Source: Pomphorhynchus laevis (taxonomy: Eukaryota; Acanthocephala; Palaeacanthocephala; Echinorhynchida; Pomphorhynchidae). From it: DNA of 64,000 bases. The stretch is from NCBI GenBank assembly GCA_012934845.2, contig WNNJ02000199.1:124001-188000 (forward strand), given 5' to 3'. The first letter of the stretch is position 1. The number at the start of each line of letters is the position of its first letter. Shown piece after piece: positions 11,485 to 22,509 of the stretch. The notes under the pieces are model-generated. The model did not search any database. It was not told the origin of the DNA and was given only the letters and a program-made list of their open reading frames with translations. The translations under genes and the position numbers were made by a program.

Positions 11485-12140
11485 TTAATAGACCTCGTTG
11501 CTGTCTGATTCACTACTTGATGGTTGATCATCGCTGTCCAGGTGAATTCTGTCTAGCCACATTTTAAGTGCTTGAGTTGTGGCTGTATGTAAAGATACTG
11601 GCTTCGGCATGCTCTCTAAGGGATCATTTGCTAATGATTGTTTTGTCACCAACACTTTTCGAAGGTTAAAAGCTTTGTTGTGAATCTGTTCAAGCAAATC
11701 GTCTTTTATTTTCTTGCCCTAGGCGGCAATTGATCCTTATCCTATCGCTTGCTAGTAGTTTCGTTTTCAATATCGAAATTGATCATACTATTGGGAGGTA
11801 AAGAAAGTTCGTTGATATGTACTGAGTCATGTACATTTAATGATTGTTTTGACTGATCGATGTTATTTAAGCTGTTATGGATTGATTTCATTGTCTTATC
11901 ATTGATCGACAATTTACTTGGTTCAAAGGATAAAACTGAATATGGCGTTTATTCGCCTTTCAAAGATTTGGATTGAAATTTGTCGTAAACTGTAACATGC
12001 CTTCAATAGCATCTGTATCGTCATTTGCACATTTTGAATACCGCTCAATAAGTGATACGCAGTATTCCTATGTAAATTCTACTAACAGCTTATTGTTGAG
12101 ACTAGCGTCCGGATCGAAGTGGCGTTTCTCAGGTTCAGGC
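11485..12140 (-). pseudogene. Decayed WH2-domain (actin nucleation-promoting) gene, C-terminal part
   Basis: The minus-strand frame from about 11724 to 11485 encodes KIKDDLLEQIHNKAFNLRKV, a good match to the WH2 actin-binding motif (xxLLxxIxxxxxLRKV), then an amphipathic stretch (TTQALKMWLDRI) and an acidic end (SDDQPSSSESDSNEVY). WH2, connector and acidic tail in this order is the WCA layout of WASP-family and WHAMM/JMY proteins; the usual acidic-tail Trp is absent. Upstream, 11750-12140 still reads as peptide in pieces (DPDASLNNKLLVEF, SLIERYSKCANDDTD, INDKTMKSIHNSLNNID) but with several stops and frame shifts, so the gene looks dead unless only the WH2 exon is live. Which family it came from is uncertain. 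Confidence 0.45.
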
Positions 12141-12249
12141 GCTTCTCGGTATTATTTAATCTGTTATGGATTTATTTCATTGTCTTATCATTGATCGACA
12201 ATTTTCTGCTGACTGCAATTTACTCATTAAACTTTACTCAAACTTTATG

Positions 12250-12940
12250 TTGACTGCAATTTACTCATTAAACAAATTATTATTGATAAAGCTATGAAAT
12301 TTACTGTCCAATAAGAAAATCAACTTAGACACACGACTGTATATTTTACAATCGTCCATAATGTATATATCATTTTTGATAATGACCTTCTAATTAGGAA
12401 AATCCGAAAAGATTTACTAATCGACGCAAACCCGCGGAATTCAAGTCGATTGATGAACCTTGCGATCCGAATCTGTTCAACTTTATGAAAATAAAGAAAT
12501 CGGAGGTAATAAGCACAAATCTTAAATGCTCATTATTTTGTATTTTTCAGTATTTGGATCGTCATGTGTTTCTATTTTTAGCATTCATTTTTTACGCATT
12601 AAATGCGTAGTATACTTTTTCATTATCGATTAATTATTTTATACATTTAATTATTTTATATACAATAATTAATAAAATGTAATTCATCATATGGTACCTA
12701 TGTTTATTAATAAATATAAAACCGTTTATTAACAGTTTTCAAAATACACCAGGAATTAAATAATTAATATATAATTATTAAATATAATTACCAAATAATT
12801 ACTAAAAAGTACTTTGTAAATATGTCTTAGTTTTAGAGTACTAATTTGTAAAATTAACTATTTTAGAAACGATTTAAAATCACCTTAAATATAATATATT
12901 TTACTAATATACTAATAATAATAATATAATTAATACACAT
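12250..12940. other. AT-rich stretch without recognisable gene
   Basis: No long frame, repeat or splice-bounded exon that I could support. It contains ordinary AT-rich sequence and short inverted repeats. Confidence 0.4.
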
Positions 12941-12949
12941 AAATCCTAC

Positions 12950-13225
12950 TCCGCCATGGCCGGTTCCAAGACCATGCTGAGAAAGGACGAGGGTTGGTGA
13001 TAGACTTCGTGACAAGCCAGTCGTAAAACAAAACCGTCGCATCAACAGTACGAAATGGTATCTCAATGAACTTCGCGAAAGGCGACTACAAGGTACCTTT
13101 CGCGAAGGTACCTTCGCCAAAGGTACCGCCGCGTTATTAGCGTAAACGAGCATGAACCATCAACAAGGCCAATTGGCGTGACAGTGAAAAAGGCGGACTC
13201 CGTAACGAAGCGGAACAAACGCTGA
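12950..13225. other. GC-rich island of unknown origin
   Basis: About 275 bp of markedly higher GC than everything around it, with a small internal repeat of AAGGTACC-type units (13090-13130). No frame stays open across it: the minus strand has 96 codons from 13153, the plus strand reads NEHEPSTRPIGVTVKKADSV near 13150 in one frame. It could be a foreign insert, a retroelement piece or a relic exon; I do not recognise it. Confidence 0.5.
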
Positions 13226-13229
13226 ATAA

Positions 13230-13440
13230 AAAAGAATATTATATCATATATAATATTAATATATAATATATAATAATATTATATAATATATAATATATAT
13301 ATTATTAATATATTAATATAATATATTAATATTATATATTTATATTAATTAAATATTAATATAATATGTCAAATATAATATTATATTTGACATAATATAT
13401 TATACTAATGTACTAATTATAGTAATATAATTAATACATA
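13230..13440. repeat. AT-dinucleotide-rich microsatellite region with palindrome
   Basis: Long TA/AAT mixture, including a palindrome around 13367-13405 (TGTCAAATATAA mirrored by TTATATTTGACA). Confidence 0.7.
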
Positions 13441-14170
13441 TAAATCCTTATATAAATAGATTCATATAACATTTTCAGATTACGATCACAAATTATATAA
13501 TCATAAAATTGTACAATTTGTGATTGAGCAATGCGTCGTATTTGTGCATCATAAATGTGTTAAACAAATAAGAACTGCAATCAATTAGGTTAAATAAAAT
13601 TACTTAAACGCTTGTAATTTCAATTCTGAGGATCTGCTTGATGTACCAACTGTGAAGAAAATTAAGAAATCTAGTAGCAACTAAAATTGGTTTTCAAATG
13701 TGGCACATTTGAAAGTAACAAAATCTAATTTTAAAAATTCTTGACAGGATAAACATTCAGAAGAATCCTTGATTTAGACATCATTATTACAGTATTGTCG
13801 TTATAAAATAAATACTATATAGTGCCTACAAAGCTTTTAGTTCTAGATAACTATACCAAAGGTCATATAAAAAATGTACGTATAAGTTAATAAAAAAATT
13901 AGTAATAATCTGATTTGCAAATACTTTAATCTCAAAATAAGCAAATTAAAACTTATTTGCAAGCTTACTGAGTAAATGTTCATTTCAAAACTGCGTTAAA
14001 AGAAAGTAGCCTGTTAATCGACGAATTAATTGGAAATTAATCAAATTGACAAATTGATCGAAAATAATAGATAACCCTTAATTGATATGATAAGTTTGTC
14101 CATTTATACAGATCAGATTTCCGATCAATTTCACAGACTTAATTAACCTTCAAGCTTTAATAAAAATCAA
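13441..14170. other. AT-rich stretch, no supported gene
   Basis: One short peptide-like frame (13598-13684, NFNSEDLLDVPTVKKIKKSS then stop) is too small and lacks a clean acceptor. Otherwise nothing recognised. Confidence 0.35.
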
Positions 14171-14174
14171 CTTA

Positions 14175-14300
14175 AAGCATTATATTTTATAGCAAGTTTT
14201 TTGAAGGAAGTCAAGATCCACGGAATCAAAGCCTTCTTAAAATCAATCAAGCACACACTGGTTATCGTCGATCGACCCCATATAAATCCAAATCGATTAA
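14175..14300 (-). mobile_element. LINE reverse transcriptase fragment
   Basis: The minus strand reads CLIDFKKAFDSVDLDFLQK near 14270-14200, the classic LINE RT catalytic motif (D-F-K-K-A-F-D-S-V-D). The fragment is only about 40 codons and interrupted. The family cannot be fixed; this motif is common in RTE, CR1 and Jockey-type elements. Confidence 0.65.
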
Positions 14301-14659
14301 CAACCCCAATAATATGGACATATGTATTGAATAAGTTGTGATAATTGATTTCATCAATTATGCCAGATTCTAAAGTATCAAATAATAATTTACAAGTTGA
14401 AAGATTTGCAAGTAGGAGATAAATTATTTAAAGCAAGAACAGCAACATTCGGACGATACCGGAGTATTGAATTTTAGTATATTTTATCGATGCTTTTAAA
14501 CGTTTTTATTGAACCCTGGAAAAGCATGTTAAAAATGTTTCGGAAGGAGATATAGGCTGATTAATAAAAAATCATAAAATTTACTTAAAAAATAATTTTG
14601 GTGATAATTATTTGATTTTTTAAAGATATTAGATTCAAAACTATTTAAAAGAGGTAATT

Positions 14660-15070
14660 TGTGATATTTAAGTTATTTGTAGAATTGAACCAAAGAAACA
14701 ACAATATTTTCGATTTAAAGGTTCAAATCAATAATCAATTGCTATCGTACAATATTAAAAACTTCAAAGAGACGGTCCAAGCTCTCTGCTATTCAACCAT
14801 ATCTGATCTACCAAGCAAACTTACTGGCAGTGACGAGGTTTCTTTATGTACGCAGATGACTTGCCATAGTTTCCACAAATATACAACAACCTCAAACTGC
14901 TTTATACAATTTGGCTAGATACTGTAAGAATAATGAATTGAAGGTAAATATAGAGAAGACACAGATTATTAAATTTAAAAAAGGTGGATCACTATGAAAA
15001 AAATATTCTGACATGCAATGTTTCATTTATAGAATTGAACCAAAGAAACAACAATTCATTCGATAAAATT
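14660..15070 (+). mobile_element. LINE reverse transcriptase fragment with YADD box
   Basis: The plus strand reads FLYADDLP at about 14840, then in a shifted frame LARYCKNNELKVNIEKTQII (14907-14970), the stretch that follows the YADD catalytic box in LINE RTs. The sequence TAGAATTGAACCAAAGAAAC occurs twice (14681 and 15034), a local duplication. Decayed and frame-shifted. Confidence 0.6.
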
Positions 15071-15559
15071 GGATTCTTCAATTCAATATTTCTATAGCTG
15101 CTACTATCGTATCACATTAAAAAGTTAAAAGAAAACATCAAAAGTCTGGAAAAGAAACTATCACATCAAATGAATTGATGTTTAAAAATGAATGCAACGA
15201 ACAGTGACGGAGGATCAAACATTTGCAATTTAAGTAATTTTTCAACACATAATATGGGATAATTTCCTGGAAAAGAACAGTAACAGGTATATTCTAACGC
15301 TAGAAATGACGATGTAAAGGTTAGTAACGTTTGTTTTGATGCCGAGGATGGGGAATTACTTCCCCCATATTCCCAAACTTTCGAATTTGGGGATAATTTA
15401 GTTAATAAAGCCCGTTGAGAGGCACATGATGTTTAACAAATTTCTTAGTATACATCAGAATTCAAAAATAGAGTCATTTTAAATACAGTACGATTTAGCG
15501 ACTCTGAAATAAAGATTTCATCTTCTTCACTGGATCTGGAAAACTACGCAAAAATGTTT

Positions 15560-16253
15560 TGACACTTATCTTACAGAATTTGGCAATTTCGAACAAAAAC
15601 CAATCCAGGGGTCGGTGAAGATTTCTAATCTACCGGCCCACCTAGATGATGACCCAGAGTCACTAAAAAGGAAGTTCAAAATATCCAATTTCTGACAACT
15701 AAAAGGGAAAAACGGCTTTCCTTTAACGGTTGCATTCTGTTCGGCGCCGCTTGACCACGCAGAAACACTTGTTCGAACATCCAATAACCCATTTATGGTT
15801 TTTAACTTGTCGTTCAAAATAGTAGGCAGGGAGGAGTTTACATATCCTCACTGTAGTCGATGCCGCAATAAGTGGGGGCACTGGGCTTCCAGCTGCAACC
15901 TACCGGCTACATATGGGATGTGTAGCTTTCCACATGCCGGGCGGCTTTGGAGGGTTGTAAATGCTTGCCCCCCATCCTGCTCCAACTGTGGGGGGAGCCA
16001 CCCTGCCTGGAGCAGGAGATGTATCGTCTTTAAAAATTATAACAACAAGTTCTCATCAACTTCCAGGAAACCAACTTCCTTTTCAGAGGCTGCTGTCATG
16101 TCTTCTTCCATTACCTGCTCAAGGATGTCCGATGCAGCTATTTTCCGTGCCATTGATATTAGAGCTCAAGTCAATAAGAAACAGACCAAGGAGTTCGTTA
16201 AAACATTACTCGCAACCTTCTCTCGGCACCATCGGTTCCAGTACATTCGGTAG
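15560..16253 (+). pseudogene. LINE ORF1 with Cys-His zinc knuckles
   Basis: Nucleic-acid-binding ORF1 of the LINE. An N-terminal part reads KISNLPAHLDDDPESLKRKF, a typical I/Jockey ORF1 fold start, with a stop near 15698. Then comes an open frame from 15795 with three Cys-rich knuckles in a row: CSRCRNKWGHWASSC, CSFPHAGRLW and CSNCGGSHPAWSRRC (about codons 20-75). This knuckle trio is the hallmark of gag-like ORF1 in I, R1 and Jockey-type LINEs. Part of the frame is broken. Confidence 0.7.
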
Positions 16254-16499
16254 TTCCTGCTTCAAAGAAAAGGGGGCTTCGGCCAGCCCCATCCCCCTTT
16301 AAAGATTGGGAAACTACTGATGGATAAACAAAAACGGGGAAATGAAGATACTGCCCAGGAGCAAGTACCTACCCTGGACGTAGCTCGTGGCGGGAAGAGA
16401 AACCTTCCTGCACCTAGATCTGTCTAGGTAGGCAATTCCCCGTCCAACTAATCCATCACAATGCAGAGTACTCGTGAGCCTTTTTCACTGATATCTTCA

Positions 16500-17126
16500 G
16501 TAGAATTCGGGAGGTGCTTCTGCCCTTAAATTTTTATCAGGTAGAGATGCAGATTTTATATTCCTTCACAAGACGCGGTCTATCCATCTCCCCCAGGGCA
16601 TTACTCAATTTATTCCAAAGCATATTTGTTCCCACTATACTCCGTACATAACCCCAAATCACTCCTCTTCATCTCAAGGACTCTTGACCTTAGTTAAGTG
16701 CTCCTTAAGGTCTCCATCTTACTAAATTACTCGTGTCCAGCCCTGTCTTGTTTGGTAGTTTCACTCAGTAAGAACGGTAAACGCCTCAGTCTAGCCAATG
16801 TCTACATCCGTCCAGGAGAGATTCATAAGAACCGTGGCATCCTAGATAATATTATTGACAGCGGCTATGACATGATACTTGGAGACGTCAACGACAGAAC
16901 TGGTCGTTGGATCAACGCAACACTTCGCAGAGCTAGAAACGGTTATCTTATTCACAAACGACCCTCCTCTACCTTTCACTGCACATCTACAAATTCTATC
17001 CTCGACATTTTACTGCTTCACTCGAGGTGGTTGTTTAAACCCCTCTGTACGGAGCAGTCGCGTCAACAACTTTCCACCTCTCATGACCTAATTCGTTGGA
17101 GGATTGAGGAAGATACGTTGCTTTGA
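16500..17126 (+). pseudogene. LINE ORF2 apurinic-like endonuclease domain
   Basis: Target-DNA nicking domain of ORF2. The frame from 16698 contains RLSLANVYIRPG and MILGDVNDRTGRW (the G-D-x-N box) and ends with SHDLIRWRIEE, like the S-D-H box of APE-type LINE endonucleases. The N-terminal active-site region (FIFLHKTR near 16560) is present but altered from the usual LQET. The frame is not continuous with the RT frame. Confidence 0.65.
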
Positions 17127-17740
17127 AGGAGGTTTCACTTTGATCCGATCAAAGTAGTCTTCTTTCAGGCGGCCATACAACTCTTTCCCAGAATAGGAAA
17201 TGAGAGTTTACCCGAATTTAATACCTACCTCTCTTCGCAAGCTACCGCGATTTTATCGACTACCTACAAAGGTCGCATTTTAAATCTCACTCCTACAAAA
17301 CTCAAGGTCCTAGCTAAACTGCTGAACCTCCCTAATCTCTCTGCTTGCGCCAAACAGGACCTCTCGAATAAATACTAGAGCTCTAGATATAGGTCCCAGC
17401 TGGGTAGGGATAGAGCGAGTATTGCTCGTCTTAACCCTTCTCAGTCTTCCGTTTGAAAGATTTTCAAGAAGAAGTTTGTTTGCTGGAAAATTAGAGCATT
17501 GGGTTTGATAGGGAATGTAGGGGTTCATAACGTTTTGGAGGAGTCACTAGCCCTACACAACTATGGATCCACTCAATCACCTCAACCAATCCCGCCTTGG
17601 TGTAACTTCAGGAGTAGGGATTTATCTGTTACGGATATCCTTAACTCATGGGGTCCACTCTCGGGCACCTCCAAATCCGTCGATCCACTTTCTTCTCGGG
17701 TCTGTCAGCTTTTGACAGCTGATCACAGAAGAGAGTGACC

Positions 17741-17870
17741 GTCACAATGCTTTTAGCCTCCCCATCCGATGTAAGCGTGTTTTGTAAAATATTAGTAAGC
17801 GTTTTGTCACAATGCTTTTAGCCTCCCCATCCGATGTAAGCGTGTTTTGTAAAAAATTTGTAAGCGTGTT
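17741..17870. repeat. 65-bp tandem duplication inside the LINE
   Basis: GTCACAATGCTTTTAGCCTC begins at 17741 and again at 17806. A shorter GTAAGCGTGTTTTGT motif repeats further to 17890. It lies between the endonuclease and RT parts, so it is one of the lesions that disrupt this copy. Confidence 0.8.
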
Positions 17871-18650
17871 TTGTTAAATATTAGTAAGCGTGTTTTTATT
17901 TCTAAGAAAAAATCCTGCTCATGCCCTAAAGATCTGCGACCCATTTCGCTTCAAAATGCCCTCGTATCGATTTACGAAAAAGCGCTTGCGCGTAAAATCC
18001 GCGACCATTTAAGTAGGCGTAATTTGATCCCTCCAGGTTTTCATGGGTTCGTCAAAGGTCGCTTGGTCCATTCAGCATTTGGTGAGGTGGAGCAGTTTTG
18101 TCGGGATAATAGTCATCGTCTAGTTGTGGCTGTTTTCCTTGAATTTTCTGCTGCATTTGACCGCATCTCCATTCCTTTTGTGATCTCTTCTCTCAGGTCC
18201 ATCGGGTTGCCTGCGAGAATTGTGAACAGAGTGGAGATGCTACTGTACACCAAGCGATTTTACTATGAAGACGACCATGATGCGCGTCAGTTCTACCATA
18301 TTACGGGCATGCCTCAAGGTTCCCCACTTTCTCCAATCTTGTATCTTGCTGCTTCCATTAACCTATTCAAAATATTTAAACGTAAACAACGTCTTGTGGT
18401 GTACGTTGATGACACCACAGCCCTGTTCACTGGACACAGGTGTAAAGACGTGGTCTCTGACATCAGCCGTTTCTTTTTGAGATTAAATGACCAGTTACTC
18501 ATATCCAATCTTGTTTTAAACTCCGCCAAATCGCAGACGGTTGTCTTTCATGGCACCCCTGCAACAAAGCGAAAACTTAAGAGATTAGCACTCTCTGCGC
18601 TCTCCTCCATATTTGCCTCTGAACCACTCCCACCTTCACAAGTCGAGTAA
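17871..18650 (+). pseudogene. LINE ORF2 reverse transcriptase domain
   Basis: An open stretch of 259 codons: LRPISLQNALVSIYEKALA (finger), VFLEFSAAFDRISIPFV (first catalytic Asp), GMPQGSPLSPILY and VYVDDTTALFTGH (Y-V-D-D catalytic pair), then LVLNSAKSQTVVF. All main LINE RT motifs are in order, and the catalytic Asp residues are present. It continues in another frame at 18674-19009 (LKRILKEARWALKRAQHLSL and onward), the ORF2 C-terminal extension shared with the truncated tails elsewhere. No RNase H motif recognised. Confidence 0.8.
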
Positions 18651-19140
18651 AATACCTGGGGTTCACCGTTACGGTGAACTGGTCGGCGAAATCTGATCTG
18701 GGAAGACTTAAACGTATCCTGAAGGAAGCTAGATGGGCTCTGAAACGGGCCCAGCATCTGTCATTGAAAGGAAATACCCAGGTGCGCCTCTGGGACACCT
18801 GGGCTATCTCGGGATTAGTCTTCTTCTCAAGAGGACGTCCCCCAGAGCAAAGGCTAAGGTTTCTTAAGCTTCTCGTCTCTCGTTTACCCAGCATAGTCCG
18901 CGCCGATTGGATTCTTCGGGGGGTGGGGTGGGTGAAAGACCCCGGGTGGTTCAGTCGGAAAGCGGCGTGTTGGATTGGTTGGGGGTGGCTCAGATCCCCC
19001 TTGATCTGAGGCCGTGAAGAAGTTTCAAGAAGACCCCTAGGTGAAGTTGAAGAAGATTACTTGATTTCTATTGGCTACTGTCTGATTTTGATGTCTTGGT
19101 TGATGTGTCTCTCATTATATTTTTTGGATTTAAGAAAATC

Positions 19141-20340
19141 TTTATTATTTTATTTTTAAATGAATTGTACAAACGTATTTTACAGTACCACACAAGAAGT
19201 GATCTCTAGCATACAGGTCAGCGTACTTATCGCATAATCTCCATACATCACTTCTTTTCGAAGCACTGCTCCTTCAAAGTGCCATTCTTTCGGTCCAAAG
19301 GAGCCTTCCACTGCTCGCCTTCAAAATAACTTAGGCTTCTGAACTCTACACCGCAGCCATGGACATCTCAGATGATACACCTTTAGAACTCAGCAGAGAA
19401 GATTAGTAGAACTGGATTTAAATATTATTATACGCTTAATTTCTTTTGAATTTCCAACACGTTGTTTCCATGTTTTATTACGGATTTTACAATATAAGAC
19501 CAATAGTCATACCCTACAACGTCATAAACATTTCTTGTATCATCCCCGTAAATATGTAAAATCTTTACATCAAAGTCGCTATCTCTGTGAAAACGTCATT
19601 ACATATTCCAGCGTCCTCGAGGATACCAACTTCAGTTATTCAACGGTCGTCGTTTGCATGAACATCGTTTCTTTCATTATATGTAAGATCGTCATCACTT
19701 TCGACAATATCACCGATAAATCCAGCTTTTAGCTTTTCCATCGTAATCCACCTTCCATGCTATAATTTGTGAAACCGTCATTACATCCTCTAACATTATC
19801 GACAAAATTAATTTCAGCATTATCATGGTCAACAACCTCCTTATCATCGACTGGAAGAAATGATAGTTCGGAGAAATTTGCCCTTTCCTCCCTCATATCA
19901 ACCCAAGAAGATTAGAACATGTCAAAAAGGAAGGTTATTTTTACTTTTAGTCATTTAAAGGACGTATCCATAGTTTCCACATACCGATCAACAACAGTTA
20001 AAGCTTCCCGTTGATCTCACTCCATCAGCACTTTATAGTCCATCATCATATACACGTCGAGACATGATTATAAGGAAAATGACAGGCCCCAGAGTTATTT
20101 TAATGAATACATACAATTTATTTGAAGCTCATATGCTACAAAAATGAAAAAAATAACGAAAACTGAACAACGTTTATTTAGTTTCGGTAAAGTTGTCAAT
20201 TAGAGAAATAAATGTTTTACTTTGTAAATTTACTTTGAATGTTTTGTACAATTCATTTGATGTGATAGCTTCTTGTACATGCTTTTTGTTTTTGTCTTCT
20301 TGTACTTCTTCTTTAATGTTGCACGATAAAACTTTAGAAA
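19141..20340 (-). other. Mostly non-coding; possible relic of a DDE transposase C-terminus
   Basis: Contains acidic minus-strand fragments around 19950-19560 (FSELSFLPVDDKEVVDHDNA and, in another frame, AGFIGDIVESDDDLTYNERN). These resemble the acidic C-terminal ends of Tigger/Jerky-type transposases or genes derived from them, but there is no DDE core and the frames are interrupted. Low confidence. Confidence 0.25.
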
Positions 20341-20720
20341 AAATTGGAAAATCTAAGTGCGCCTCTAGGGTACCTGGGCAATATCGAAATTAGTCTTATT
20401 TTCTAGAGGATGTCTCCCAGAGCACAAATCAAGATTTCTTAAGCTCCTCATCTCGCGATTACTACCGTAGACCGCCTCGACTGGACACCCAGGTGTGAGA
20501 GAGACCCTGAGTGGATTAGACGGAAGGCCACGCACTGGTGTAAGCTGAACAGATCTGATCCCCTGTCCGGAATTATAGAAGACATCTCAAGACCGGATTT
20601 TGTTTTTATTTTGTTAGTTTATATATTTGTTCTTTAGTTTTATTTAAGCTCATTATTTAACTCATTTATTCACTTGTCTGTTTTGTATCTAAGAAAATCT
20701 TTATAGATTTTGTGTTTTTT
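20341..20720 (+). mobile_element. 5'-truncated 3' end of the I/Jockey-like LINE family, copy 2
   Basis: Begins AAATTGGAAAATCTAAGTGC and aligns with 33717-34090 almost base for base (blocks CTCTAGGGTACCTGGGCAAT and GTAGACCGCCTCGACTGGAC). It also matches the tail of the full LINE at 18760-19020 more distantly. It lies in the same orientation as the other copies. Confidence 0.75.
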
Positions 20721-21555
20721 TCTTTGAAGTTTTTAATGTGTGAAACTAAAGTTCTTCATTATGATTTTAGCAGCTATTGAAATATTGGACTGAACCTTTT
20801 TACGGAATAAATTATCGTTTCTTTGGCTCCATTCCATAAATAATTATAATTTAAAGAAACAAATAGATATTATCAAAAAATTTTAACTTAATATTAATAA
20901 TTTTCATTTTAATATTAATATCAAAATATTTATAATATGTTGATATATTACTATTAAAAGTTTTAAAATTACTATTTAATTACTATTATAAACATTAAAA
21001 TATCAAAAGGGTTATCAAAATTGTTTTATACCTAAAACTTATTTATAATTTTATTATTTATTAATAATTAATTTTCTTATATTATTAATATAACTCATAA
21101 TTGATTATGAGTTATTTATTATCAGTTTATTTTAAATTTTTCAATTTTTTGTTTATTAAATGCTTATTCTTAATAACTTATATTAAATTGCTTCATAACT
21201 TGCATTTTTTTTAATAATTAAAAAATTTGTTTTGTATTCTTGAAATTGTACAATATATATAATATCAGCTTATATATATGTTATAATATATATAATATGT
21301 TTTCTGGATACAATTTAGCTAATATAATAATACCTTGTATATTTAATAACTTGTTACTTAGATTGTGATAAAAGTTATGCCAATTAATGATTTTGTCTGA
21401 AATCATTAAATATATTTAAAAAACGATGTATTTAAATACGATGTAACATAATATATTATATTTAAAATACGATAAAATTATTTACAGATATGTCAATTAA
21501 ATTTAATAATTATGTAATAGAGCATTTTTCAAGTTAAAAGTGCATAACATTTTAG
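20720..21555. other. AT-rich stretch; 5' part shared with 34.1 kb
   Basis: Bases 20740-20880 (AACTAAAGTTCTTCAT, GCAGCTATTGAAATATTGGA) recur at 34166-34260, and part also at 33390-33440, so the repeated unit is longer than the LINE tail. The rest is plain AT-rich DNA. Confidence 0.45.
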
Positions 21556-21615
21556 GTGTTATTGACTGTTGATAAGCATGGATACACAAACAATTGTATC
21601 ACATTTCCATCTGAT
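21556..21615 (+). CDS. Possible 60-nt coding exon
   Basis: Acceptor CATTTTAG directly before 21556 and a consensus donor GTAAGT at 21616. The 20-codon frame reads VLLTVDKHGYTNNCITFPSD. No partner exon in phase was found. It could be a 5' exon of the gene at 23788, but nothing proves it. Confidence 0.3.
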
Positions 21616-21828
21616 GTAAGTAATTAAACAGGGTCAATGTAAATCAACAAATTTGTGTCAATTGTTTAAAATTGAGCTTTTAGATAAATATTAATAACCT
21701 ACATTTATCACTAATTTGTAAAATATACCTATCGTCTAATATAGGTGCAGTACCTATACTTACAATACCTTCAAACCATGAATTTTTAATTTATCGTCAA
21801 TTTTAAAATATTCATTTTTAATTGAATC

Positions 21829-22050
21829 ATGATTCATAATCTAATAATATTGAATGATGTAAAAGATCGTATTTATGCAAATTTTCGACATAGAACTTTA
21901 AAAAATACAATAAAGCATGAAACACAGTATATGTGTAGCTCGGGCCCCAGGTTTGTTAAGCATGTAGACAGTTTTAACCGTCTTCCTAAGATTGCAATGT
22001 CATTCAAAAAATTCGAAGAGTTCGAACGAACCCTTCATATTTCCTATTGA
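21829..22050 (+). other. 73-codon open frame, nature unknown
   Basis: Ends SFNRLPKIAMSFKKFEEFER then a stop. The N-R-L-P ... S-F-K-x-F pattern near a stop recalls the C-terminus of LINE ORF2 proteins, but no RT precedes it. A chance frame or host exon are alternatives. Confidence 0.25.
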
Positions 22051-22372
22051 TGGCAGGATTTTCTTATGATGTAATACAACAATATTTCTAGACAACCGTA
22101 ATCTTTAATTTATAGTATATTTAAGAACATCCGTAATTTATAATTTATAAGTCCAAATTTCAAAATACTGAACCCTAATACAGAATTCTTTAATGTCAAA
22201 TCGTGTAATACAGCCATTTCCTCATATTTTCATTATGGTTTATTTACTGTCTTTTTAAATAATCTATTATATTTTGTACAGTCGATAAAAACACAAAAAG
22301 CACCGCATAACCAATAAAACTTTTGAATTGAAGAATAGCAAAATTTACTCAAGTGATCTAAGCTACAATATA

Positions 22373-22496
22373 AACTTATATGTTGGCCACAATATCAGCT
22401 TATATATTGGCCACTATATAAAATTATATGTTGTCCACAATATAACCTGATATGGTATCCAAGCTTATACTGTTGACAACAGTATAAGCTTGGATA
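22373..22496. repeat. Short tandem repeat ending in a perfect 20-bp hairpin
   Basis: Three units of about 26 bp with the core ATGTTGGCCACAATAT (22373-22452) are followed by a perfect inverted repeat 22456-22496: TATCCAAGCTTATACTGTTG and its reverse complement separated by one base. Confidence 0.75.
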
Positions 22497-22509
22497 TATA
22501 TAATTTAAT

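Larger units (their letters stand above)
15290..19140 (+). mobile_element. I/Jockey-like LINE, nearly full length but decayed
   Basis: Order 5' to 3': ORF1 with zinc knuckles (15560-16253), endonuclease (about 16500-17126), RT (17871-18650) and a C-terminal extension to about 19009, then a 3' UTR. Markedly GC-richer than its surroundings. Three 5'-truncated relatives of its 3' end occur at 8072, 20341 and 33683, all on the plus strand, so the family has been active here. RT and endonuclease lie in different frames and some parts carry stops, so this copy is inactive. Confidence 0.8.

Noticed and set aside
13598-13684. Short frame ending SEDLLDVPTVKKIKKSSSN
   Set aside because: Looks peptide-like but has only 28 codons, no acceptor and no recognisable family.
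18548-18894. Minus-strand frames of 69 and 105 codons
   Set aside because: Antisense of the LINE RT end and its C-terminal extension.
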